Positions 50,302 through 62,840 of a DNA stretch of 64,000 nucleotides are shown in pieces. Numbering within the stretch: the first letter of the stretch is position 1; each line of letters starts with the position of its first letter. Below the pieces are notes generated by a model. The model was not told the DNA's origin. It worked only from the letters and a program-made list of their open reading frames with translations, and searched no databases. The DNA comes from Trichoplax sp. H2 (taxonomy: Eukaryota > Placozoa > Uniplacotomia > Trichoplacea): the NCBI GenBank assembly GCA_003344405.1, contig NOWV01000029.1:434001-498000 (forward strand). Direction: 5' to 3'. Made by a program: the position numbers and the translations under genes.

Positions 50302-51389
50302 TATTCGGCTGGGAATAACCTTTCTATTTGCAGAACTCTTAAGCAAGTTGAAGACAATAATGCTAGATGTTGGTGTTGCAAAGCAGCTTGCATGTGTTGT
50401 ATATATATGCCTTAATGGGCTTAATGCATGCCTTGGTATTGCAAATCCTTTGCCGATTTTGATGAGAGATCGTAACAGGGTATTAGTAGTCATATAATAA
50501 CAGTACTAAAAGATTATCACTGTCGATTTTGACCATGAATTTGGCAAAACTGGTAGGTCCGCCAAAATTGACGAGCTGCAATCAACTTGAGCTTTTGCAA
50601 ATGATCTATGCAATCTATAGTACATAATTTCCTTGTCAATGGCATAATAGTCTCCGTGACGCTTGGGTATCGATACTACCTGTAGTATCGAAACGCCATA
50701 GTATAGAACGAGTAGCGTGCAAATCATAGTAAATATACTAAGGCAATGACTAGCATTTATTGTAGAATAAGATTAATAGGTGAGCTACTCAAACAAGACC
50801 AATGACATAGTCAATATTAGTTAATACGGTAATATAAATTACGCTGGCATAACTCGCGTGCATACGAGCATCGTCCTATGTCTATTGAGCATGCTCATTT
50901 ACATCAAGCTCAATGATTGGCTAGAATGGAAAGTCCGCTTCATTTGAAAGCCGTTGAAACTACATAACCTTAATTGTACTAGTTTACAGGGTAACTACTT
51001 AAACAATACTATACATTTTATACTATCATCAGTTATCATAGCACTAGGATTGGGTTTAGATAGCAAATTCTTTACCTACAGCAATACTGTAATGAGGGTA
51101 GTGCACAAAATGATTGAAAACGACGTAATAGACAGTCTCAAAACATTCATCTAAATAAAGTAGACAGTATGAAATCTAGACCTCTCAGCGATACCATACT
51201 GACGAGGTAAGAGCGGCCAATGTCGCGGGCTAATCTTGTTATTCTGCCACGATCGAGAAAATCTCATCACAACATCCAGAGTGCATCTAGACTTGGCAAG
51301 CTTAACTTCCTCTGCTAATATTATTATTAGTTGTATATTAATAGTACACGAAGATCTTGAGATTTAAAACTAATACATAGATAATCCAA
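50302..51389. other. Divergent promoter region between PRMT7 and borealin
   Basis: About 1.09 kb between start codons. The first 192 bases on the PRMT7 side stay open in the PRMT7 frame up to an ATG at 50493. The remainder has no recognised exon. Confidence 0.6.
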
Positions 51390-54300
51390 ATGCCCAGAAG
51401 GAAGAGAGGACGAGGCGGTAGAAAAGCTGCTACTACCACAGCTAAGGGGAATGAAGGCGATGAAAATGTTACTAAAGGAAAAATTTCTGATGCATTCAAA
51501 CAAGATTTCCGTGCAGAAGGTACATCTAATTTTATGATGGCCATTCCTAGCAACATCTATAATATATAAATTTGGATTCATTTACCATCGTAGTAATCGT
51601 TGATTAAAGTATTACTTGTATTGTGATTGTTAGCTGAACATCGGGTACGGGAAATGCGTCTTCATGCAGAAGATTATAAGAAACGATTACAAAGTACATT
51701 TGATCAATTACTATCTCAAATCCCCAAGGTAATTTCTTGCTATAATGATCTACTCTATTTTGAATATCTACAGTAAATTGTAGATTATTCTACATGCTAT
51801 GCTATTTGTGTCAACTTTTTAATGGATACTTTAAGAAAGAAGGTGTAATCTGCTATAATAATTTGTTGCAGAGGATTCGCCTCATGACCTTAAAAGAACT
51901 ACGAGGTAAAGATGATGAACAATGTCAGTAATCAAATTGTTGACTTTCGTCGTATACTATACAGTAACCTGAAATAAGATTGATTGATTAGTATCCAACC
52001 GATAACTTTAATATACTAATTAGGAGTTTCTCATGCCAATCGTACGATGTAGTTCATTTCATCCTTTACTAACATTTATCGATACAGAGAGGTTGTAAAT
52101 GATTTTAATAGTACATATAGGCCAAGTGTATACGGTACACTGGCATACTCGTACCTAGCCATAGCCTAGATGTGCCTAACACAGTAATTATACTTAGGGG
52201 TGTCAGAGGTTCCATCCTAACCAGTAACCTAAGTTTACAGTAATTAACTATTTTCCTCAAATTCTATGAGAGTAATTGTTGCTCATGATCAGAAACGATT
52301 GCAATATGTTTGACATAACCGTGTGAATTGAACTAATGAGCAACATAATTTATCTTTCTTTCCAAATTATTGTGGCATACTTCTTGTATGCTTTCAATGT
52401 CCTTTGAAAATAAAGAAGAGGATAAGAAACAAGAGGTCAGTCTGATTTTATTCCTAGATAACTATAATTACTCATTTCTTAGTATATAGCACCAGATACT
52501 TTATGCTTTGCAGTCAGTTCATTATAGAATAATACATTACTACAGACTTATTGTCATATGATGGCAATTCTAATAACTTTGTAGATCATATTACAACTGT
52601 AATTTACAAGGGATTATATGTAGGCTGTATATGTTTGAATGTCATGTCTGTCTGAAGATAAATGTACGTTTTTACGATCTATATCTTGAAAACGAATTAA
52701 AAACTAGCCAGAAGTACCATTATACCACCGTAACACTGTCTTCAGCTTTTAACCACAATGTAATAGTATAAACAATAATCCTCGCCAATATTAACTTTAA
52801 AATTACTATCTCGAACTTTAATTATTTACAGAAAGAACTAGGAAATATTTCAAATGTTATTGCTTATGTTAACATGAAGACTCAAGATTACATGAGGTAT
52901 CCAACATACACATTTCCTATTATTTAGGTCATTTATACATTTAGAAAGTACTTTCGCCCCGACGGTAGTTGATACCCTTATTCTGTATAGAATAAATATC
53001 ACAAAAAATGTATTGTAATAACTTGTCGATAACTGACAAAGTGTTAAACGTCTTTCAAATAGTTGTTAAAAGAATGTATGTACAATTTACTATGTCAACT
53101 TCTTATCACTATACTATAAAGTGTGGATCTCATTTTCAGGAAGTGTCAATATTTTACTGTATACTGTATTGCATCGCAAAAGTTAATAATACGCTTATAG
53201 AGTTTACTGATATATTCTTAGCAATGAAAATCAAGATAGCAAGAAGGATGGTAATTTCGCTACACCTGGTATGTTGAACTTAATGTATCTATATATATGT
53301 ATATAATACTGCGTCTGATCACCGATCTTATATTTAATGGTATAAGATTTTGAACACGTATAGTATGAAATAAAAGTCATTTTTTAATTTCTATTCCACT
53401 AGCTGCATGGACGTCAAATAGTCTAAGAAGCCAAAGAAAGCGAAAACCTTTAGGAGAGGTATCACTGTAATTTATGTAAAATAGTTTTCTTACTAGTACA
53501 TTATTATTGTATGTATGTATGTACCACTGAATGATATCATATTTTACTTAATACTACAAGTATAAGGTTAAACTAATATCTGTATTAATTACCCATTATT
53601 TAGTCAAGTGAGAATATGAGAAACCAAGCCCCTGCTACAGCTAGACCTAACAAGGTTATCGCTTTAATAGTTGTTATACTGTATTTTTAAAATCCGAACC
53701 ATTTGCTGCATAAAATATTATATATTACGTTATAGATAAGAGTAGTTAGTAACATTATTATTAAACCAGAATGAAATGTTTTTTTAATTCCCTTCTTGGA
53801 CTGTTGGATTTAGTTTCTAAAATGGCCTAAATGTAAGTCAATTTATTGAAGATTTTTACTATTCAAACTTTTCAGACAAAAAGGGGACCAACGCAGACAC
53901 CAGCCGTTAGGCACAGTTCAAGGTACAAATCAATTGTACTAAAAAATATGCGATACGTATAATACTATTTATAAATTATGAGCTTTCTTATCTCTTTCCT
54001 TGAAATATCAACTTTAAGATTGAAGTCTAGAACGGAGTCTAAACGACCAAGCCAAGTACCACAAAATAATTTCATTACTCCAGCAGCTAAAAAAACTATA
54101 GCACAACTGTCTACTACTACCGCCACTGGTATCAAGTCAAGGTTATGATAAAACCATGTCATTTTACTTTCAAATCGAATTCTCCACAGTTTAAAATATT
54201 ATTATGTCTTGCATTATTGCAAATTCATAATTCTGTAAAAAACATTGATTTAGTCTAGATTGCCTACTGATCAATTATAGAGTAATTGCCAGTATACGCA

Positions 54301-54733
54301 TATGTCTGCTATTTTAACTCATATATTGAATTATATTTCCATGGGCAATAAAGATACATTCGACCCGGTGAAATCTGTGTTTCTATACATGGTTCACCAG
54401 TTTCGCATTTTAGCGAAGAAACACCTGTTTCGAAGCGGCAAGTCATGGACAATAAGGCAAGTTTAACAAATAATTTTACTATTGCTAAGATTACGGGATT
54501 CCTAAATACTTAGCATTGGTATTTCAGATTTTGCAAATGCTAGCTTCCAGACATGTTCCTGAAAAACTCGACGAAGAAACGATTCAAGAATTGAACCGTT
54601 GGAAGGTTATTAACGCTGACATTATCATTTAATCTACTAAAGTTGAAATAAAATAATTAACTGAACTTTGTATTATTCTTGATGTTTCCTTTAGGAAAGA
54701 ATGGATCACATCCTGATACAAACTAAGAATTAA
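51390..54733 (+). CDS. CDCA8: Borealin, chromosomal passenger complex subunit (CDCA8)
   Basis: Scaffold subunit that joins survivin and INCENP to target Aurora B to inner centromeres and the spindle midzone. Thirteen in-phase exons give 289 aa (human 280): 51390-51519, 51634-51728, 51872-51905, 52416-52435, 52832-52896, 53222-53250, 53403-53458, 53604-53654, 53876-53922, 54019-54141, 54354-54456, 54528-54605, 54695-54733. The N-terminus PRRKRGRGGRK is basic, followed by the coiled-coil AEDYKKRLQSTFDQLLSQIP that should pack with survivin and INCENP. A basic, Ser/Thr-rich linker follows (SQRKRKPLGE). The C-terminal dimerisation domain reads IRPGEICVSIHGSPVSHFS to the end MDHILIQTKN. Residues are poorly conserved in the linker, so short exons 4 (20 nt) and 6 (29 nt) are the least certain. 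The intron after 54456 uses a GC donor. Confidence 0.88.
54457..54527 (+). other. GC-AG intron in borealin
   Basis: Donor AATAAG followed by GCAAGT, acceptor TTTCAG. Apart from the GC, the donor fits the strong consensus expected of GC-AG introns. Splicing joins VMDNK to ILQMLASRHVP in phase 0; reading through reaches a stop within the intron. Confidence 0.8.
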
Positions 54734-55453
54734 TCTTTCGACGGCATCAAGAGCTTTGCCGTCCATGTTAATATTGTTACAATTATGCTACAATTAATTA
54801 TTTACCTACTACTACTGATTGGATTATCATGGTTCAATTTACTGAATGTATGAACATTTTCTATGTCAGCTTTACTGTATTACTGTATTAATTTTATTGA
54901 ATCTCTAGTATTTAGATCTAGTCGTAAATCAATCGATATTGTAAATCAGTTAATCAAATTGCCCGTATTTGTATTTAAGATATAAATCTCGTTTATTTGT
55001 TACCTTTCTCATCTATTTTGAGAGTATCTGTACAAAATTCATATACAGTAAAGTTACATTAATAAATAATCTATATATTTGGCTGACAAACATTACGACA
55101 TTATAAAATGTGGCTTTAAGGTTTTATCATATTAATTCTTTCAGAAGCATTACATGAACAAATCCTTTTTAGCTACAAGGTTCATATTCAAATATACTGT
55201 AGACGGACACGTGTAACATAATTATAATACCTGCAATCTTGGACCTGTATAAAAATATTATTGACAGTACTTTTTACCCAATGATAATTTAAAAATATGC
55301 TAGTGCACATTAAAAGGTGATTAAATTCGCTACAAATTCACCGGTTCGAAGTCCGGCCCTAGCCTGATCAAGTCTCTTCCAAACACAAGGAAGCCGAGGA
55401 TAAAAACATTATATTGCAATATTCATGTAAAGCATTTAATTAAAATGACAGTA
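54734..55453. other. Intergenic region between convergent borealin and DHX35
   Basis: AT-rich 3' flanks. A tRNA B-box-like motif (GGTTCGAAGTCC, 55343-55354) is present without any tRNA cloverleaf around it. No exon recognised. Confidence 0.6.
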
Positions 55454-58400
55454 TTACGCGTTAGATTCATCAGCTTTACGTTTTCTCCTTGATAAATCCT
55501 AAAAAAAACCAAAGATAATTAATTACTAAACCAAATTCCTATGAACTATGATTAGCGATAATTTATCAAACTTACGGTTCCATATTCATAGTAATGGGGT
55601 GCCAGTTCGTATAGCCATGAAGGCTCAATCTAAATGAAAGAGCAAAAATAAAGACCTTTAACATTTCATGATTGTAAAATTATACCTAGACATCACTTAC
55701 GACTGTAATGTCTCTCATATAATCCTTCTTTGTTTGGAGAACTTCATGGAATATTACCCTTTATAATAAGAAATAAATACTATAGTTTTATGCCTATAAT
55801 TAATCAAGTGAGATTAAATAACGTGCTGTATACAATAGCGTATCTATGCCTATTTGCTACTTGCTAATTTCATTTTAAATTGCACAGTACATGCATAGTA
55901 TTACGATAGCGTTGTAATACTATACCATTTTGGAGGTTCCTCAGTGTAGAGTACAGAATTTGGATGGATATGTAAGACATGATTATCCCGAATTGTTCTA
56001 AAGAGTTAGTTAATAAAGAGGAATAAATTACAGGATAATTAATTACCTCGAATAACCTACAATACGAGCGCATAAGGGATATTTAAAATGTCATTACTGG
56101 CGTGTACGACACAGTGAACACACCATGCCGTAATAGATTGCTATAACTAAAGTAAGTCTCTGAAGAGACTGTAGCCATCATAATACCTATAACAACCATC
56201 ACCACAGTATTTTGCTGCGTTAGCAAAGAATCCTGTAACAAGGCATTTACATACCGCCTCAGGATCATCTACACAAGAATATGACAACAGTAACAGTTAA
56301 TAGATATTATACACATTCATATCTGAATCGATAAACCTACGATAAACCGCAGCTTAAATTATTAATTTGAAATACATAATAGATTCTATATCTGATACAT
56401 TTTAACACTATTTTATTTTATTTTTATAAACATATTACTGAACTACATATGGGATCTATTATAATTATTGACAACTATATTTTTTACTAGCACTTTCACT
56501 TTAATCGTTAGCAAGGCACAATCTGCAATCAATCATTCATACCGTCACATGATATTAATGGCAATTTAAATTTCTTCATAAAAACTTTTAATCGTTCCCT
56601 TATGGCAACCGCTTTAGTTAGAGCTAGCAATTAAAGAATTACTGTTCAGAAATAAGTATATCATTCATTTAAAACATAAATAATCTATAAACTATTACTG
56701 TACGTCCCAGATCAATGTACATTGGTAAAATTAAATAATTCCAAAACACTTACCTTTATAATTTAGGTAATTTTCTTGACACCACTTTGAACTTTTTCGA
56801 CACTAATTAAAATGAATTTCGAATTCAATACGAAATCTATTCGCTGCATAATAGAAAAGTGCTTGTGTTTGAATGTAAACTAGTTATCATCACCCTCATA
56901 AACGCTTTATAGACATTTAATAGTGTTAAATGATCTCCCTCATACACAGCAAATTTTCTACGAGCATTATCCTTCAAAAAAAATACGATGCGACGTTCGT
57001 AAGTAATAAAAATATTATATCACTAAAGCTAATAATAACATGAGGTATAAGACGACATACAGAGGCTGCTTTTCTCTTTGGCGGTGTATAAAATATATTC
57101 TGTACTTGCAACATTGCTGTGATTGTAAGAATTTCTTCGGAACATTCCAACTTGCCTTTATGAACGTCAATAATAACATATTATTAATAAATAGTGGGAT
57201 AAAAATTTTACCTTGATATGAAATTAGTTTCACTCACTCGATGACAATAGCATTTTCCCGAGCATAGGATCAACAGGTAACTCAGCCATTTTATTTCCGC
57301 ATCCTAATGTTAGCCTACCGTAATCGTCTAATGCTGCCAATAATATCATGGAAATAAGATGAATACTTTGGTAATAAACTCTATCAAATTGTTGATTTAA
57401 TAGATTTAAGCTAACCTTCAAGAGCATACAGTAATTCTAATGATCGGATCATATTCTTAGCCGGTGGCGGTGACAAAAAATCGAAACGCAGTACATTATC
57501 AATACCTAAAGCTTTCAACTGAATAACTACCGCGCTTAAATTAACTCTTTGCATTTCAGGAACAGTAGCAGATGATAATAACTTTTCGTAATCTTTTTCC
57601 GTCAATAGCCTATACGCTTTGCCAGAACGAACACGACCAGCACGCCCAGCGCGTTGCTTAGCTGAAGCCTTTGAGATTGGTACTATAACTAGTGACTCCA
57701 TTCCAGCATTAGGAAGAACCATTTTTAATTTAACAAATCCACAATCCACTACATAAACAACTCCATCAATCGTTATGGATGCTTCGGCAATGTTCGTTGC
57801 ATAAATAACCTATAGCGACGACAGTTCAACGATCGTCCAAATTTCAATACAATGTTTAAATGGATTAACACCTATTTATAGCAATCTGCAGAGTTATTAA
57901 GAGCCTTTCTACTGAACTCGTAATTTGCACTACTTACTTTTCGCATATTTTCAGGAGTTTTTTTGAACACTTTAAGCTGCTCGCCTGGAGGTAATCCACC
58001 ATACATAGGCAATGGCATTAACTTTTGTTGCAATTGATGATTGTAATCATTAGTCATATTGACTGCAGTTTCAACTTCTTCCTGACCGGTAAGAAATACT
58101 AAAATATCACCGCGTTTTTCATTTTGGTGAATTTTAAAGACGGTGTCCACAGCTGCTTTGATGTAATCTGGTACTGGATCAGCGGTGTAATGAATATCGA
58201 CAGGAAACATGCGGCCTTCAATTGATAAAATGCTAGCAGTATCAAGACTAGTATCATCAGTAGTATTGGAATTAAAGAAATCACGAAATGCTTCAGCATC
58301 CAATGTAGCCGATGATATAATAATTTTTAGTTCAGGTCGTTTCTTTTGTATCTTTTTCAATAATCCAATAACAACATCAGTATTGATTGTTCTCTCATGA

Positions 58401-59571
58401 GCTTCATCAAGCATAACCACACTATATCTTCGTAGTAACGGATCAGCCATCATTTCACGTATTAATAATCCATCTGTTACAAACTGAAATTTCAATAAGG
58501 ATAATATTAAGATTGATTTGTACTTATTGAAATGATATTCAAGTCGGTAGGCTAACCTTAATACGTGTTAATGTTTTATCAGTACAGTCTTCAAATCGGA
58601 TAGCATAACCAACTTCTCGACCCAGGTATACACCTTGTTCTTCTGCTACTCGTGTTGCTACAGTAACAGTAGCGATACGTCGTGGTTGGGTAACACAGAT
58701 AACTCGACCCCCTTTGGACCAGCCACTTTCATGAAGATATTGTGGGATCTGAGTTGATTTACCACAGCCAGTTTCACCCACAACAACCAAAGTTGAATAT
58801 TTTTCAAGCATATATAAAATATGATTTCGATACTATATGCAAGCAGGATAGATTTTATAAGTGAATGAAGATCTCTCGTTAGTAAATACATGCGCGTACA
58901 TGCACTATACTGTTAGGAATTCCTTTCTAGCAGTACTGCAGTCAGATAATAATTTTACGTACCATTATGAGTCTGTAACAAACCGCCCCTGTCTGACATG
59001 GACGGCATACATTTACTGAATAGTCTAGATGTTATCAATCCTTTTCCGATTCTATCATGTATTTTCTACTGTAGTTATCGAAAATAAGCATAGTCTCATC
59101 CGTTTATTCAATTCTTATATACTGTAAGTATATATCATTCTTTTCTTCAAGATCTATTCGTTAATTGAGCTATTACTCCTATAGAAGTATACGTTTACAG
59201 TATGTGCAGTACTAGCCTTGATAGAAACATTTCTAACCCAGTTTATAAACCTTATCCATATGATAAGTAACATAAAAACAGATATCAACTTTAAATAACT
59301 CATTTCCAACCTGAAATACAGGTAATCTTTGCCTTTGCTGTGTTAATGGCAGCGTCATAAACCTGTTGTAATGGATGCATTCTCCAGCGCCTTGGCTCAC
59401 TTCACGACGCTCAATTTCATCACTCTCATTGGCGCCTGCATAAACAGTAATATATCATGCATACATCAGGCTACAAATTGCACCAATTATTATCGTTAGA
59501 AATGCTCTACAGTTAATCCATTAAGGGATACCTGGCCTTAAAAACTTCGGTTTAAAAGTGAAGTCCGACAT
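55454..59571 (-). CDS. DHX35: DEAH-box RNA helicase DHX35
   Basis: ATP-dependent RNA helicase found in late (C-complex) spliceosomes. Fifteen in-phase exons give 696 aa (human 703): 59571-59532, 59435-59311, 58832-58557, 58483-57938, 57809-57416, 57333-57238, 57155-57061, 56971-56894, 56802-56754, 56623-56543, 56268-56187, 55997-55926, 55758-55701, 55629-55576, 55498-55454. RecA1 shows Walker [10 protein letters not shown] (74-82), motif Ia TQPRR, DEAH (173-176) and motif III SAT. RecA2 shows [27 protein letters not shown] and motif [11 protein letters not shown]. The winged-helix, ratchet and OB-fold parts follow ([14 protein letters not shown] order as in human, [53 protein letters not shown]). 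Motif V has Ala where most relatives have Thr (AEASI). The short basic tail is lineage-specific. Confidence 0.96.
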
Positions 59572-59796
59572 TTTTCCTTTGCAAGGACGATCGGTCACTA
59601 ACAGTAAGCAGCTAGCCGTAGCTGTATCGTAACGTATTACGATACTGTACTGTACTGTACTGTACTGTACTGTAGGTCATGCGCAGCTAGCGTATGAGAT
59701 ACTGTACAGTGTACAGTAGGTACGGGACCGGACCGGACCGAACTCGAGCCTTATCTCAAGTCCGGTTAATAGGAAAAGGAGTAGTAGAAGGTAATC
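59572..59796. promoter_or_regulatory. Compact divergent promoter between DHX35 and PM20D2
   Basis: Only 225 bp separate the two start codons, so both core promoters must lie here. The interval contains a TACTG array (59643-59674), a GTACAGTGTACAGTA palindromic cluster (59701-59718) and a GGACCGGACCGGACCGAAC GC-rich stretch. No canonical TATA box is obvious on either side. Confidence 0.6.
59643..59674 (+). repeat. (TACTG)n microsatellite
   Basis: Six and a half perfect TACTG units in the divergent promoter. This is the longest pure run of the word that is scattered through the window. Confidence 0.97.
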
Positions 59797-61002
59797 ATGG
59801 CTTCGCCTCAAGAGCTGAAAGCGATTGCCGTTCAAAGTATCGATAAAGAGGAATCGAATTTATTAATGATCAACAGAGAAATCCTAAATAATCCTGAATT
59901 AAAATATGAGGAATTTAAAGCTCATCAACTCTTAACTGATTTCTTTGAAAAGGCTGGCTTCCATGTCGATCGTAGTTATACTTTACCGACTGCATTTCGT
60001 GCTGTTTACTCTCCAAATGATCAAGGACCTAAAGCTTGCGTTATTTGTGAATATGATGCGTTGCCTGGTATCGGCCATGCATGTGGCCATAATTTAATTG
60101 CAGAGGCAGGAGTAGCTGCTGCTCTTGGCATTAAAGCAGCCATGGAAGCAAGCGATATCAATTTAGGCCAATTAATTGTCTATGGAACACCAGCAGAAGA
60201 AGGCGGTGGTGGAAAAATCAAAATGATCCACAGTGGCTGCTTTAAGGACATCGATTTTGCAATGATGGTTCATCCATTTCCATTTGATGCTACTTATGGC
60301 AACTTAATTTGTCTACAACGTGTAACGGCTACTTATCATGGTAAAAGTTCACATGCAGCTGCTTTTCCATGGGAAGGCGTTAATGCGTTAGATGCAGCTG
60401 TCCATGCATATACTGCTCTTTCCTTGATGCGCCAGCAGATGAAATCGGGCTGGAAGATTCATGGCATTATTGCTGAAGGTGGTACCATGCCTAATATTAT
60501 ACCTGCAACATCCAAACTAGATTATTTTATTAGAGCGCCTTTAATGCGTGATATGCAAGAATTACAAGATAAATGTGAAGCTTGCTTTCGTGGTGCTGCT
60601 GAAGCAACTGGATGTACAGTTGATATTGCTTTTGAAAGAATTGAAGGTGATTATTTTCAAGATGTGATCACCAATCCTATTATGGCTGATTTATATGAGA
60701 AAAATGTAGCTACCCTCGGTCTTGTAATGCCCAGTAGGGCAGAACAGTTAACTTTTCCCTCGGGCTCTACTGATATGGGGAACGTCTCTCACATTCTACC
60801 TACTATTCATCCTTTTTATGCAATTGATACTGAGGCTGCTAACCATACACCCGAATTTACCAAAGCATCCTCTACCATGCAAGCGCATCAACAAACCATT
60901 ATTGCTGCTAAAACCATGGCAATGACTACCATTGATATCCTAACAGATTATAACTTGTTGGAAAGTATTAAATTGCAATTCAATGCCCAAAAATCGCTAT
61001 AG
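59797..61002 (+). CDS. PM20D2: Peptidase M20 domain protein, PM20D2/ACY1L2 type (single exon)
   Basis: Zinc amidohydrolase-type dipeptidase; vertebrate PM20D2 cleaves beta-alanyl-lysine and similar dipeptides formed as side products of carnosine synthase. One uninterrupted exon, 401 aa (human about 436). Catalytic-domain residues: YDALPGIGHACGHN (86-99) carrying metal ligands, the Glu pair in TPAEEGG (134-135), and HPFPFD near 159. The dimerisation lid starts at TATYHGKSSHAAAFPW, the signature of the ACY1L2/AbgB-like branch, followed by GGTMPNIIPA. The C-terminal part has STDMGNVSH and EAANHTPEF with the last catalytic His. The start ATG lies 25 bp after the GC-rich promoter stretch and aligns with the family start. 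Base use resembles the neighbouring genes, but lack of introns sets it apart: a retrocopy or a lineage that lost introns are both possible. Confidence 0.93.
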   Translation: MASPQELKAIAVQSIDKEESNLLMINREILNNPELKYEEFKAHQLLTDFFEKAGFHVDRSYTLPTAFRAVYSPNDQGPKACVICEYDALPGIGHACGHNLIAEAGVAAALGIKAAMEASDINLGQLIVYGTPAEEGGGGKIKMIHSGCFKDIDFAMMVHPFPFDATYGNLICLQRVTATYHGKSSHAAAFPWEGVNALDAAVHAYTALSLMRQQMKSGWKIHGIIAEGGTMPNIIPATSKLDYFIRAPLMRDMQELQDKCEACFRGAAEATGCTVDIAFERIEGDYFQDVITNPIMADLYEKNVATLGLVMPSRAEQLTFPSGSTDMGNVSHILPTIHPFYAIDTEAANHTPEFTKASSTMQAHQQTIIAAKTMAMTTIDILTDYNLLESIKLQFNAQKSL

Positions 61003-62840
61003 ACTTGCAAGGATTGCATATCCAATTCTGTAGTGCAAGACTTACCTTCTTAAAATAGGGACATCTAATGTAAAAGAAAATTTCCCTGGTTGAAACTACT
61101 GATTTGTACAGTTAACCTATATATACATGATAATTACATTAGGTAAACATTACAGGTAGTCTTGTATTGATATACAGCTATGGCTCCTTACTAGCTTTAG
61201 TACTCACCTAACTTTACAGTTGATAGTTACCTTTTACATTCAAAAATAACTATTGGAACTATTATCAGAGATGAAAAAAAAAAATTGACTATTTTACGAT
61301 ACTATGCAATATAAAGTGGACGTATGTTGTCTTTATTTGCATCCAGTTTATAACAGATTTTTGTAATGACTGTTAGTTGGATCAGATCTTGCCTGCAATA
61401 ATTCATTCTAATTTAATTCTATACTGCACATTTCTGTATACATACAACTATTAACTCTCCAATGACAGTACACACCAATGCCTTACAATATTGGCGTTGT
61501 CATGTTATGTATTGTTCTAACTAGTGGCATTGAACGCATTTCTCTTACCTGATTTAATGGCTAAAATAATTTATTCTCTACATTCAATGTCAACACATTC
61601 ATACGTTAACAACAGCGAAAGTATAGAAATTAGAATTTTATATACGTAATAAATATCTTGTATGCCAGCAGCTATAAGTTGCAATACGCAAATGTTCAAA
61701 TTGTTAATAATGCATTGTAATAATAAAGGAAATTTTTGGACAAGAGAACAGAGTACTTTAAATACAATAATTGATCAATTCTATTTAACTTTGAAATTTA
61801 TTTAATAATCGCCGTAAAACTTTCAATATGGCAGATTGTGCTTTGGGTGTAGCCACTCGATTTCCCCGAATTATCCATTGCTGGGCTTACTTATTTGGCT
61901 AGTTATGTAATGAAAATGATTGAAATAGCACGCAAAGTGTAAAGCGAGCGAGGGGTCGACTAGTCGACGTCCTATACTAAGATTGTACTGATTAGGGCTT
62001 TAAGGATTACTAATTAATCGGAGTTATTATATCATAAATGCCCTCTTGCTGTTTTAAAGGAAGGGTGATATGAACCGTGGACGATACAAAGTCTGGATAT
62101 CGATGGTGTTAATGGTATCGGCTATACATTTAATACCATCGATATCCTGACTTTTTCATGCAGCTGAGAGTGTTAGGTATAGCAGAAACTCAATAATAAT
62201 GAAGCAAGAGGAAATAGTACAGTACTCACTCATCTTTTCAGTGAGCTGTCCCAGAAACTTCTAAACAAATTTCGGGGGCAGCAATCGCTGTTAATCCGAA
62301 GATAACCAGATAGACAAGACATGAGCTATTTGCTAAACATAGTACAGTACAGCGGTAGTGATATACTGTACGTTATGCATAATGGTGATTTTGCTGGACG
62401 CCCTTGTATCTCGCACACTTATCAATTCTACCAACTTTATGTTGTAGGAGCACCGACCATTTTTCATTTCCACTTGTTAATTCTACGTTATAACAGTGGA
62501 CAGACAATGCTACGTAGACTAATTAATCCGCTATTCTACTGTTTAATCTTATAACTATTAGACGTTATCATTGTGAAGGTGCGTATCTAAAAGTCGTCAT
62601 TTTTCAATCAATTACTAAGGTGAGAATCAGGTAGTACAGTAAGTTGGACACAGATTTTGAATGCTAGTGCGATTTCCTTTCTCCTATCATACCCTTAACT
62701 ATTCTACTATTCTACCGTACAATCTTAGTAAGCAATCTTACAGTATACTATACAGTACTGTATTACGGAAGACATCGGAGACCTGCACACGAGTAGATAT
62801 TATCACTGTGAATCTTGCATGTACTGTATAAAAGCTGCTT
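61003..62840. other. Intergenic region downstream of PM20D2
   Basis: No recognised gene. AT-rich 3' flank, an inverted repeat at 62089-62153 and a small frame at 62321-62554 without family resemblance. Confidence 0.6.
62089..62153. repeat. Inverted repeat, 22-bp arms with 21-bp loop
   Basis: Left arm 62089-62110 (AAGTCTGGATATCGATGGTG, then TT) pairs with right arm 62132-62153 with two mismatches in 22 positions. It could fold as a stable hairpin in DNA or RNA. It might be a small inverted-repeat element remnant; no target-site duplication is evident. Confidence 0.85.

Noticed and set aside
55343-55354. tRNA-like B-box GGTTCGAAGTCC
   Set aside because: It has one base too many for the standard box, and no A-box, anticodon arm or acceptor stem can be formed around it.
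59532-59571. DHX35 intron 1 donor GTATCCC as a U12 intron
   Set aside because: The donor departs from GTATCCTTT after +6, and no CCTTAAC-like branch site lies before the acceptor at 59436.
62089-62153. Hairpin as a microRNA precursor
   Set aside because: The stem is only about 22 bp with a 21-base loop, too short for a typical precursor, and there is no expression evidence.
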